The translations under genes and the position numbers were made by a program. The notes beneath the pieces are model-generated. The model was not told the DNA's origin, made no database searches, and saw nothing but the letters and a program-made list of their open reading frames with translations. Below, one piece after another: positions 5,895 through 13,165 of a stretch of 15,021 bases of DNA. Source of the stretch: an uncultured Ruminococcus sp. (GTDB taxonomy: Bacteria > Bacillota > Clostridia > Oscillospirales > Acutalibacteraceae). Each line of letters begins with the position of its first letter. Position 1 is the stretch's first letter. The DNA is taken from contig CADCON010000242.1 of assembly GCA_902803035.1 (NCBI GenBank), positions 1-15,021 on the forward strand, written 5' to 3'.

Positions 5895-7311
5895 TAACCG
5901 TATTCCTCCGTAACTTTCCCTTGGCCAGACGCAACAGATTTCCGAGCATATCCCGGAAGACATAGCAGACATAGGCGAGGGCGATGACCAGCATGACGGC
6001 GTTTACCGCTGTGCCGAAAAGGAAGAAGACGACGCTCACCACCCCCAGCGGAATGGCAAACAGCGCGATCTTCAGCAGATTCACCCGCAGATCGATCAGC
6101 CGGCGGAGCAGCACCAGTCTGATCGAAGCGTTCACAATGCATCCGATCATCAGCGACAACGCGGCAGCCTGCGCCATGAGGTCATCGATCAGCCATGTGA
6201 GAAGTCCCACATTGACCAGGCAGGAAATCACCATCGAAATGAAAATGTACTTGGTTCTCTTGATGGCGCCGAAGATATTCCCCAGAAACACGCAGAAGAG
6301 ATTGGCGGCCGCCCCCATCAGCGACAACGGAATAATGCGTCTGGCGAAGGAATACTGGCTTCCGACAAGGAAATCGAACGCCACGCCAATGGCCGGAACA
6401 ATGACGGTCAGGCCGCAAAAGACAAATTTGACATAGAGATCCGTCGCCCGCGAATAGAATCTGCCCTGCTCACTTTGGCTGCTGCTCTTGGCAAACGCCG
6501 TTTCCTGCCACGCCAGCGAAAAGCAGGTTCCCACCAGATTGACCGCGACGGAAAATTTATTGGCGATGGCATAGAATCCGTTCTGCTCCGAGCTGATCCA
6601 GCTGGTGACCGCCACGCTGTTGAATCCTGTCAGGAACCAGTAGGCGGCGGAGTTCAGACAATACGGCAGGCAGTAGATGACCAGCTTCCTGACGGTATCC
6701 CGGCTGACCTGCCGGAGGGACACATTTCCAATGAGCCTGATATTGCACTCCAGTATCACGGCCTGCACGAGTATGCCGCAGATCGAGGCGATGAAAAGGC
6801 TGCTGTAGCCCATATGGAATCCCTTGATGAATATGACGTTCAGCAGCACCATCACACAGGTCGAGATGAAACCGCTCAACGCCACAAGCACGCTCTTTCC
6901 CAACGCCCTTGCCGCGTAGAGGTAGTAATTCTGCACCGTCAGCATCAGGCCAAAGAGAAGCACCAGCGGGAAATAGCGGATGCTCACAATCAGACTGAAG
7001 AGGCTGAAGGAGGCGAGATACAGCAGCACGGAAGAAAAATAAACCACCAGCGAGCTGCTCATGACCGAGAATTTGCCCTTCAGTTCCTTTTCCTCCATCA
7101 TGAACCGCATAGTGCCGATCCAGATTTCGCAGAAAAGGACGGTGGAAAAGAAATTGGCAAACGCCACATACAAATCGTATCTGCCGTAATCGGCAGGGCT
7201 GATGGAATGGGTGTACAAGGGCAGCAGAAATACCACTACCACCTTGGAGAGAATATTGCCCAGAAGGTAGCAGATAGACGATTTCAGGAAATTCTTCTTA
7301 GTTTTGTTCAT
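5887..7311 (-). CDS. Wzx-type oligosaccharide flippase
   Basis: A 474-residue, highly hydrophobic protein with about 12-14 membrane segments, the size and layout of polysaccharide-export flippases of the MOP superfamily. The N-terminal block (FLKSSICYLLGNILSKVVVVFLLPLYTHSISPADYGRYDLY) is typical: a first helix with Gly/Asn, then the PxxYGxYdl motif. It should move lipid-linked repeat units across the membrane for outside polymerisation. The start is ATG 7309-7311; GAGGTG lies 6 bases upstream, and an in-frame GTG three codons earlier is part of that ribosome site. It overlaps the upstream GT2 gene by 14 bases and the downstream fusion gene by 8, which suggests translational coupling. Confidence 0.92.
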   Translation of the reverse strand: MNKTKKNFLKSSICYLLGNILSKVVVVFLLPLYTHSISPADYGRYDLYVAFANFFSTVLFCEIWIGTMRFMMEEKELKGKFSVMSSSLVVYFSSVLLYLASFSLFSLIVSIRYFPLVLLFGLMLTVQNYYLYAARALGKSVLVALSGFISTCVMVLLNVIFIKGFHMGYSSLFIASICGILVQAVILECNIRLIGNVSLRQVSRDTVRKLVIYCLPYCLNSAAYWFLTGFNSVAVTSWISSEQNGFYAIANKFSVAVNLVGTCFSLAWQETAFAKSSSQSEQGRFYSRATDLYVKFVFCGLTVIVPAIGVAFDFLVGSQYSFARRIIPLSLMGAAANLFCVFLGNIFGAIKRTKYIFISMVISCLVNVGLLTWLIDDLMAQAAALSLMIGCIVNASIRLVLLRRLIDLRVNLLKIALFAIPLGVVSVVFFLFGTAVNAVMLVIALAYVCYVFRDMLGNLLRLAKGKLRRNTVNE

Positions 7312-8275
7312 TATCCACACCTCGCGCCCTGCGGAAAACCTTCATTCCGAATCGAAAAGGAGCCACACCCGCTGAAATAAAAATAACGCCGATCTTATCC
7401 GACAGCCTGGCCTTCCGGTCGCAAAGAATCCCGGAACGGTGCCTGAGAATATTCCCCCGGAGCATCCGGAAATAGTCGCGGCGGCCGCTGCCCGAATCCA
7501 GAAGCATATTGATCAGCAAAAAGTTGGAATAGACATACCTTCTGACCGCCGCCCTGTACAATTCACCGCCCGCGGCGGAATAATGCTCCATCACGCGTTC
7601 CGCCGCCCTGAGCACGTCAAAATGCCGCTCGTTGAATCCGTTCCGGAGAATGGAGCTTTTGTGATGAATGTAGATGTAGGAGGTCTGATCTGTGTAGGCA
7701 ATCTTCCCGCACCTTTCAAAAACGCGGTACATGATATCCAGATCCTCATACAGAATCCCTTCGGTAAAAAACAATCCGTCCCATGCCTGCCTGCGATAGA
7801 GCTTTCCCCACGCGCTCACATCGAACGACCGCTGATAGAGCATTTCCGCGATCGCGTCATCCCTGCCGAAGCAATGATTCCCGGCGCGGCTCCTGAGCCT
7901 GCCGCCATTGAGAAGGAGCTGCGTAACGGCACAGACAGCGACGTCCGCGCCGTTTGCTTCGATAGCGTCCGTCAGTGCCGCCAGATAATTTTCCTCTATC
8001 CTGTCATCGGAATCCACAAAGGCGATGTAGTCCCCCTTCGCCTGCCGCAGACCCGTATTCCGCGCCGCGCTCAGACCGCCATTGGATTCCCGGCGGATAT
8101 AGCGGAACCGCTTGTCCTTTTCCTCGAAGGCATGGGCAATGTCACAGGAATGATCCGGTGAGCAGTCGTCGATCATCAGAACCTCAAAATCATTGAAGGT
8201 TTGCGCCGCAATGCTTGTCAGGCATTCCTCCAGAAAGCATTCCACATTGTAGACCGGAACAATGATTGATATCAT
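7298..8275 (-). CDS. GT2-family glycosyltransferase
   Basis: The 325-residue protein opens with MISIIVPVYNVECFLEECLTSI, the standard GT-A family 2 start. Next come DDCSPD (nucleotide-sugar binding), NGGLSAARNTG, and the DXD-type FVDSDD at about residues 86-91, followed by WGKLYRR and the late acidic motif YEDLDIMYRV, which probably holds the catalytic base. Residues 230-325 are a basic C-terminal part. It should transfer one sugar from a nucleotide donor to the lipid-linked unit on the cytoplasmic side; donor and linkage cannot be read from the sequence. It starts 12 bases after the EpsG-like gene stop, and the ribosome site (GAGG) overlaps that stop codon region. Confidence 0.93.
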   Translation of the reverse strand: MISIIVPVYNVECFLEECLTSIAAQTFNDFEVLMIDDCSPDHSCDIAHAFEEKDKRFRYIRRESNGGLSAARNTGLRQAKGDYIAFVDSDDRIEENYLAALTDAIEANGADVAVCAVTQLLLNGGRLRSRAGNHCFGRDDAIAEMLYQRSFDVSAWGKLYRRQAWDGLFFTEGILYEDLDIMYRVFERCGKIAYTDQTSYIYIHHKSSILRNGFNERHFDVLRAAERVMEHYSAAGGELYRAAVRRYVYSNFLLINMLLDSGSGRRDYFRMLRGNILRHRSGILCDRKARLSDKIGVIFISAGVAPFRFGMKVFRRARGVDNEQN

Positions 8276-8287
8276 TACAAAAAGCCC

Positions 8288-9427
8288 TCACTTGGAAAAG
8301 ATGGATTGATACGGAACGACGCCATGCTCCCCGTTCATGAAAATCGTCACGATAGTGAGCACTGTGAACGATGCGATGACGGCTCCTTTGGCCAAATTCC
8401 TCGCCCACGCATTCTGGATGCGTTCAAGCATGATGGGAATCAGGAAAATCTGAATGGACGAGAAGTTCCAGATAATGCGGTACGCCAGCGGAATGGCGCC
8501 GGAGCAGGCGCAGACGACCGTGGAAACAAACTGTATCTGCATATAGATATTGAGATCATCGCACTGATACGGCTTGCTTTCTTCCGCCTCCTTCTCCTCC
8601 GGCTTACCGGGAATTGCCTCCGTCGTTTCCTCATTCCCGCCGATTTTCATGCAGATCAGACCCAGAATCAGGATCGCAAGGTTGATGAGCAGGAAGCGGA
8701 CGGCAGTCTCGCCCGAATCATAATAGGAATCAAAATATTCCCCGTATCGTTGATTGGCAAAAAGGCTGGTCAGCAGGTTTCTCAGAAGGCTTGTCACCGC
8801 AAAGGCAACGCCGATGGTGGCAAACGAGACAACCGGGCGGAACCGCATCCGGCAAAGGAAATACAGCGGAAGCATGATCAGAATGCTGGTATGGAACATA
8901 GCGCCGATAACGATGGTGATCAGATATTTCCACCATTCCCCGCTTCTGATATACCGGATCGACCACAGGAACAGCGCGATGGCGATGTACTGCCTTGTCG
9001 TATTCAGCGAAACAAAATACCCCGTCGTGATCACAAAAAGAAGAATGCCGAAAGCCGGATCATTGAGATATCGGAAGATACAATTGAAGACAATCGCGTA
9101 CGTGATCACCGCGCACACAAGAAAAAGCCAGAAATAATCCCGCGTGTAAAGCTGAATCAGTTTGTTCAGCAGGTAAAATCCCGGCTCAAAATAGTTTTCC
9201 TGTCCGTTGGCGATTTCATTGAATTTCGGCACATATGTGTAAAGATAATCGGTGCCCACATCGTACCGGAAGCCGGCAACGATAATAAACGGCAAGACCG
9301 ATAAGACGGCCGCAATAAGGCTCTTGCGATAATCGCCTTCCCTGTTGCTCAACGCATATCGGTCTTTGTAGGATATATGAATCACCGCCAGAAAAACGGA
9401 TGTCATCGTCATTATCAGATAAATCAT
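8288..9427 (-). CDS. EpsG-family polysaccharide polymerase (Wzy-like)
   Basis: A 379-residue polytopic membrane protein with about 10 hydrophobic segments. Features typical of the EpsG family are FRYDVGTDYLYTY after the first helices, YFEPGFYLLNKL, the central NTTRQYIAIALFLWSIRYI, and FHTSILIMLPLYFL. Such proteins are thought to join repeat units outside the membrane, the role of Wzy. A charged loop rich in Glu (about residues 255-280, EETTEAIPGKPEEKEAEES) sits between helices and is probably cytoplasmic. The ATG overlaps the stop of the upstream GT4 gene (ATGA at 9424-9427), and GGAG lies 7 bases upstream. It is the only polymerase candidate in the window. Confidence 0.88.
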   Translation of the reverse strand: MIYLIMTMTSVFLAVIHISYKDRYALSNREGDYRKSLIAAVLSVLPFIIVAGFRYDVGTDYLYTYVPKFNEIANGQENYFEPGFYLLNKLIQLYTRDYFWLFLVCAVITYAIVFNCIFRYLNDPAFGILLFVITTGYFVSLNTTRQYIAIALFLWSIRYIRSGEWWKYLITIVIGAMFHTSILIMLPLYFLCRMRFRPVVSFATIGVAFAVTSLLRNLLTSLFANQRYGEYFDSYYDSGETAVRFLLINLAILILGLICMKIGGNEETTEAIPGKPEEKEAEESKPYQCDDLNIYMQIQFVSTVVCACSGAIPLAYRIIWNFSSIQIFLIPIMLERIQNAWARNLAKGAVIASFTVLTIVTIFMNGEHGVVPYQSIFSK

Positions 9428-10557
9428 ACTCTGTCTCCATCGGAATGCAGCATTTGTTCGTAAAGCAGCTCGAGCTTGCGCGCCTCCGTGTGAATGTCAT
9501 ATCCGCCCGCGCTCATTTTCTCCAGTATTTCGTTCCGGGGCATCCTGTCGCGGTCCGCGGACGCCAGAACGCACTGTGTCCACTCTTCCGGGGATGCCTT
9601 AAGCGGGCAGAAGGTGACGTTGCCGGTAATGTCAAGCTCCCCGGTCACGGTGTCGGACACGACGCACGGCAGACCGGACGCCTGCGCTTCCAGCCCGACA
9701 ATGGGAAGCCCCTCGTACAGCGACGGCATGACCATCACATCGGACACCATCAGATACGGCGGCACTTCCATCTGGGTACCGGTCAGAATGACGCAGTCCT
9801 CAAGGCCGAGCGCGGCAATCTTCGCGGTAATGTCCTCTCTCATCTCGCCGTCGCCCACCAGAAGGAGAACGGCATCCGGCCTGACGGAATGAAAATGCCG
9901 GAAGATATCGAGCAGGAACAGCTGGTTTTTCTGATGGCAGAACCTTCCGACATTGCAAACCACCAGCTTGCCGTCCAGCCCCATTTCAGCGCGGCGCCGG
10001 GCGCGTTCCTCCCCGCTGAAGAAAAACCGCTCGCATTCCAGCGCGTTGTTGATCACATAAAAGTCCTTGCCGAAAAGGAATTTTCCCGCCGCCTCCGAAC
10101 AGGCGCAACGCTCATTGGCGTAGAGCTTGCCCAGCTTGATAAGGGGGTAATTCCGGAGCGAATGCGCCAGCATATCCGCGTACTGCGTCTGATGCGCGTG
10201 AAGAATCCGCACCGGAACGCCCGCCCGCTTGGCCGCGCTGAGATAATAATAGGCTCCGTTGGGCATATTGCAATGCACCACATCGTAATAATTGTGCTGC
10301 GTAAAGAAGCGGTCGAGGATTTTTCTCATGCGGAACGGGTTTTTCAGCTCTTTTTCCGGAATAATAAAAACCCGCCCGCCCGACTTTTCGATGTAATCCT
10401 TATAGGACGGTTCTTCGGCTCTGTGCGCGATGAAATCGAAACTGACCTTTTCTCTGTCGGTATTATTGTAATAAGACATGATATAGCTTTCCACGCCGCC
10501 GCAATATTCCAGACGAGGGGAAACCATCAGCACCTTAATCGGTCTGTTTCTTTTCAT
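9424..10557 (-). CDS. GT4-family (GT-B fold) glycosyltransferase
   Basis: A 377-residue retaining glycosyltransferase. The N-terminal Rossmann part begins KVLMVSPRLEYCGGVESYIMSYY, with the glycine loop seen in EpsF/EpsD-like enzymes, and holds YDVVHCNMPNG and ILHAHQT. The C-terminal donor half has VVCNVGRFCHQKNQLFLLDIF, LLLVGDGEMR, VILTGTQ and the EX7E motif in YEGLPIVGLEAQASGLP. It probably adds one sugar of the repeat unit in the cytoplasm. I chose ATG 10555-10557 (MKRNRPIKVL) because GGGAGG lies 8 bases upstream; an in-frame ATG at 10588-10590 adds an unlikely Ser/Glu-rich lead. It overlaps the DUF4422 gene by 23 bases and the EpsG-like gene by 4. Confidence 0.93.
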   Translation of the reverse strand: MKRNRPIKVLMVSPRLEYCGGVESYIMSYYNNTDREKVSFDFIAHRAEEPSYKDYIEKSGGRVFIIPEKELKNPFRMRKILDRFFTQHNYYDVVHCNMPNGAYYYLSAAKRAGVPVRILHAHQTQYADMLAHSLRNYPLIKLGKLYANERCACSEAAGKFLFGKDFYVINNALECERFFFSGEERARRRAEMGLDGKLVVCNVGRFCHQKNQLFLLDIFRHFHSVRPDAVLLLVGDGEMREDITAKIAALGLEDCVILTGTQMEVPPYLMVSDVMVMPSLYEGLPIVGLEAQASGLPCVVSDTVTGELDITGNVTFCPLKASPEEWTQCVLASADRDRMPRNEILEKMSAGGYDIHTEARKLELLYEQMLHSDGDRV

Positions 10558-11302
10558 ATCTCCTGCCTCCCGTGAACTTTCTGACGACAAATCCGATGTA
10601 CTTCAGCGGCAGATTCTGTTTTTCGGTAAAAACAACCGGCATTTCGCAGACATGAAGCTGCTGGTGGCCGAGCCAGACATTAAAAAGCCTTTCGGCTATG
10701 AAGCCGAACACCCTGAGATTGTAATCGTCATAACGCGAGATGTCAATTCTGTTTTCCAGTTCAAAGAGAATCGGAAACAGCCATTCACAATACCGGTTAA
10801 AGATGTCGCGCTTGAGAATAAACATATTGTAAATGTAAATGCTGCGCTGCTTCATCACCCTGTCAAAATCATCGGCGTATCCGGGACACAGCTCACAGAT
10901 GACTTCTCTCGCCGTGTCAAGGTCATGGATGTTGTGCGCGTGTTTGTAATGGGAATAACAGGTTTCAATGTAATACGAACGCTTCCGGGGCAGAACGGCG
11001 TCGAACTTCTCCATCAGCGTTTCAATCTCATCGCCGGTGAGCCGCTTTTTGTCGTCCTTATGGCAAAAATACCGCCGGTAATGCACCAGTCCGAGATAAT
11101 CGCTTTCCGGCGCGTTTTTCCACATCCAGTAAATGCCCGTCAGTTCGCAGTAAAACCGATTTTTATCGGAGATATTATCCCCGACATTATCGCGCTCGCC
11201 GTCCCATCCGCAATCGGCGGATTTTCCCACAAACAGCGGCCTGTAGGCGGGATCATCCGGAACCTCGAATTGCTTATGCGCGGCAATATAAATACGTCCC
11301 AT
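10535..11302 (-). CDS. DUF4422-family putative capsular/EPS glycosyltransferase
   Basis: The 255-residue protein carries the recognisable DUF4422 pattern. RIYIAAHKQF is at the start, then a GDNISDKNRFYCELTGIYWMWKN block, DYLGLVHYRRYF, FDAVLPRKRSYYIETCYSHYKHAH, the YNMFILKRDIFNRYCEWLFPILFELE segment and FGFIAERLFNVWL. The family is found in capsule and EPS clusters and is predicted to be a GT-A-like transferase; substrate is unknown. I chose ATG 11300-11302, 7 bases after GGGGTG; the adjacent ATG 11303-11305 is an equal reading. It lies 37 bases behind the small membrane protein gene, and its 3' end overlaps the GT4 start. It is the first sugar-handling gene of the operon. Confidence 0.87.
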   Translation of the reverse strand: MGRIYIAAHKQFEVPDDPAYRPLFVGKSADCGWDGERDNVGDNISDKNRFYCELTGIYWMWKNAPESDYLGLVHYRRYFCHKDDKKRLTGDEIETLMEKFDAVLPRKRSYYIETCYSHYKHAHNIHDLDTAREVICELCPGYADDFDRVMKQRSIYIYNMFILKRDIFNRYCEWLFPILFELENRIDISRYDDYNLRVFGFIAERLFNVWLGHQQLHVCEMPVVFTEKQNLPLKYIGFVVRKFTGGRRYEKKQTD

Positions 11303-11332
11303 CATTTCACCCCAAAATGAATAATACGATCG

Positions 11333-11353
11333 CTGACAATTATCTTCTGTCAG
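11333..11353. promoter_or_regulatory. Inverted repeat over the stop codon of the first operon gene
   Basis: CTGACA (11333-11338) and TGTCAG (11348-11353) are perfect 6-bp arms 9 bases apart, covering the TAA of the small membrane protein gene. As RNA it would be a modest hairpin without a T-run, so it is more likely a processing or partial-attenuation element, or chance. It sits where expression of gene 1 could be separated from the enzymes. Confidence 0.25.
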
Positions 11354-11783
11354 GATTGAAAAGTCCGGCGCGATAGGCGAAATAATACAGCACACCTACG
11401 GCGATAAACAGCACGGAAACCAGCGCGATCAGCACGGCGACGACGGTATTCAGGGTAGATGTATCGGCAACGGCCGCCTGCTTCGCGGGATCCTCTTCAG
11501 GAAGCAGGTCGGTCACTGTGACGACGGTGACATTATCAGGCTTCTGACCCGCGGCAATCTGCGCGCCCACGCCGATATCCGCAATTTCTTCGGGCGTGGC
11601 GTCCTCAAGACGGATTCCCTTTTCCTCCTTCTCTTCCTTGTCGGATTTCGATTCGGAAGAAACGGTCTGCGGCTTGGTGGTCGTTGTCTTCTTTTTGGTA
11701 GTTTTGGCGTGCGCTACGACAGCGAAGCTGCAGAACATAAGAACGGCAACAATCGCGGAAATGACGGCTTTGAATTTTTTCAT
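11340..11783 (-). CDS. Small secreted/membrane-anchored protein of unknown function, first gene of the EPS operon
   Basis: I do not recognise a family. The 147-residue product starts with a clean signal peptide (MKKFKAVISAIVAVLMFCSF, cleavage likely after AHA at residue 26). A Lys/Thr/Ser/Glu-rich linker follows (about 27-53). A small acidic part covers about 54-105 (GIRLEDATPEEIADIGVGAQIA, then a Val/Thr-rich stretch). A C-terminal membrane helix lies at about 113-136, ending in the short basic tail AYRAGLFNPDRR. After processing it should be a single-pass protein with its charged domain outside. The start is certain: AAAGGAGAT lies 8 bases before ATG 11781-11783. It is the promoter-proximal gene, 37 bases before the DUF4422 gene. 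It could be an accessory of the export machinery or a surface anchor; that is inference. Confidence 0.85.
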   Translation of the reverse strand: MKKFKAVISAIVAVLMFCSFAVVAHAKTTKKKTTTTKPQTVSSESKSDKEEKEEKGIRLEDATPEEIADIGVGAQIAAGQKPDNVTVVTVTDLLPEEDPAKQAAVADTSTLNTVVAVLIALVSVLFIAVGVLYYFAYRAGLFNPDRR

Positions 11784-11821
11784 GACAAGCAATCTCCTTT
11801 GAAAAAAATAACAAAAACGAC

Positions 11822-11851
11822 CGTTTATGTTTTCCCGTTCACACATAAACG
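11822..11851 (-). promoter_or_regulatory. Hairpin at the 5' end of the operon leader
   Basis: CGTTTATGT (11822-11830) and ACATAAACG (11843-11851) are perfect 9-bp inverted arms around a 12-base loop. The predicted start of transcription is about 11855, so the stem would begin within about 5 bases of the RNA 5' end. It could protect the message from decay or act as a protein site. The ribosome site further down is not inside it. Confidence 0.55.
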
Positions 11852-11861
11852 TATTTTGATC

Positions 11862-11890
11862 ATTATATCACAAAAAAAACAGTATTTCAA
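11862..11890 (-). promoter_or_regulatory. Sigma-A promoter of the EPS operon
   Basis: On the minus strand TTGAAA (11885-11890) is followed after 17 bases by TATAAT (11862-11867), with TGA just before it as in extended -10 promoters. The spacer holds a run of eight T. Start near 11855 gives a leader of about 70 bases to the ATG at 11783. The -35 lies in GGTATTGAAAT, identical to the kinase promoter, and is part of a small inverted repeat GTATT-GA-AATAC. No other promoter of this quality is seen before the genes down to 3597, which are packed with overlaps, so they probably form one transcript. Confidence 0.85.
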
Positions 11891-11978
11891 TACCATTAAG
11901 AAAGAAAAAGCTGATAATTCTTCCCTTTCGGGTTTTCGATCAATAATTCATCAAGAAATGCTCAGATTTTATAAAAAA

Positions 11979-12020
11979 GGCCCGTGAACGATTCCCTTTT
12001 GCGGGAAAAGCCCACGGGCC
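11979..12020 (-). terminator. Rho-independent terminator of the surface-protein gene
   Basis: GGCCCGTG (11979-11986) pairs with CACGGGCC (12013-12020), and an inner TTCCC/GGGAA adds stability. On the minus strand the stem is followed by TTTTTTAT, about 55 bases past the stop at 12077. It separates this gene from the EPS promoter, which begins about 90 bases further on. A second small hairpin (CAGGC-AAA-GCCTG, 12043-12055 region) precedes it. The plus-strand side has only GTTTTATT. Confidence 0.88.
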
Positions 12021-12076
12021 GTTTTATTGGTTGATCGCATCGTCACAGGCAAAGCCTGACGGCATGCGGACCGGTT

Positions 12077-13165
12077 TTATCCGGCGACATTGACGGTGAT
12101 CATGAGACACTGGGTGTTCTTCTTGCCGTCGAAGGCGTCCACATAGACATGGTAGGTGCCGCCGCTGGTGGGCTTCCATGTCACGGTGTTCGACTCGGCG
12201 AAATCTCTGATCTTGACCCAGTTGCCGCCCTTCTCATAGTAGAACTTGTAGGTAACGGGCGCCAGACCGCCGGTAGTGGTGGCCTTCAGCGTGACGTTGG
12301 TATTGGCGGAAGGCGCGGAGGGATTGGCGGTGAAGGACTTGATCTTGAGCGGGCTGCCTTCCTCGATGGTGATGACCAGACGCTTGCTGGCAACCTTGCC
12401 GGTGCTGTCCTTCGCGTCGAGGTAGAGGTTGTAGTAGCCTGCCTTGGTGGGAGTCCAGAGGTAGTAGTCCTTGGTGCTGTAGGCCTGGAGAACGCTCCAG
12501 TTGCCGTCCAGCTCGACATAGAACTTGTACTGCACGGTGCCTGAGCCATGTGAGGAATCGGCGAGCAGTCTGATTTCGGTGCCGACATACTGACCGGAAA
12601 TTCTGTTGGCGTTGAGGTCAGCGACGAATTCGGTGCCTTCCACGATCTGGTACTTGAAGAGCGAGCAGACAACCTTTCCGGTGGCGTCCATCACGTCGCA
12701 GTAGACGGTATGGGTGCCGACGGTGGTGGCGTGCCAGTTGTACCAGTCTCTTGTGTCGTAATCCCACAGCTTGGTCCATACGCCCTTGCACTCGCTGTAG
12801 AACTTGTACTTATAGGGAGCGGTGCCGCCGCTGGCGGTTACATTCAGCTTGATGGTGGTGCCGGCCGCCTGCGGAGAATTGTACTGCGCGGTCATGGTGG
12901 CGGTCAGCTCACCGGAAGCGTTCTTGATCTCATAGACGAGCTTCTGGGTGGCGAGCACATTGCCGTTGGCGTCGGCGATATCCACATAGAGATTGTAGGT
13001 GCCGGCCGCGGTGGGCTTCCAGTTGTAGTAGGTGGTGGTGGAGAAGTCCTGCAGACGGGTCCAGTTGCCGCCCTTCTCATAGTAGAACTTATACTTCGAA
13101 CCGCCGGTCGCGCTGAGCTTGATGGTGGTGTTGGGAGCCTGCGGAGAAGTTTTGTCTGTGGTGAA
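12077..13165 (-). repeat. Four ~90-residue Tyr/Trp-rich repeats in the surface protein
   Basis: Repeat starts lie near 13165, 12910, 12635 and 12355. Each holds YKFYxExxGxW, then a (Y/W)xW centre and a GTYxxYxDxxD-like end. The first and fourth share YKFYYEKGGNW, and 30 bases are identical at DNA level (12218-12247 and 13061-13090), which points to recent duplication or gene conversion, while the middle two have diverged (YSECKGVW, YVELDGNW). Confidence 0.85.

Noticed and set aside
6475..7380. Plus-strand open frame of 301 codons opposite the flippase gene
   Set aside because: His/Gln/Asp-rich composition is what an antisense reading of a membrane protein gives.
9400..10575. Long plus-strand open frame (391 codons) opposite the GT4 gene
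   Set aside because: It mirrors the codon pattern of the minus-strand gene, has His/Arg-rich composition and no motif. The minus strand carries clear glycosyltransferase motifs and coupled starts.
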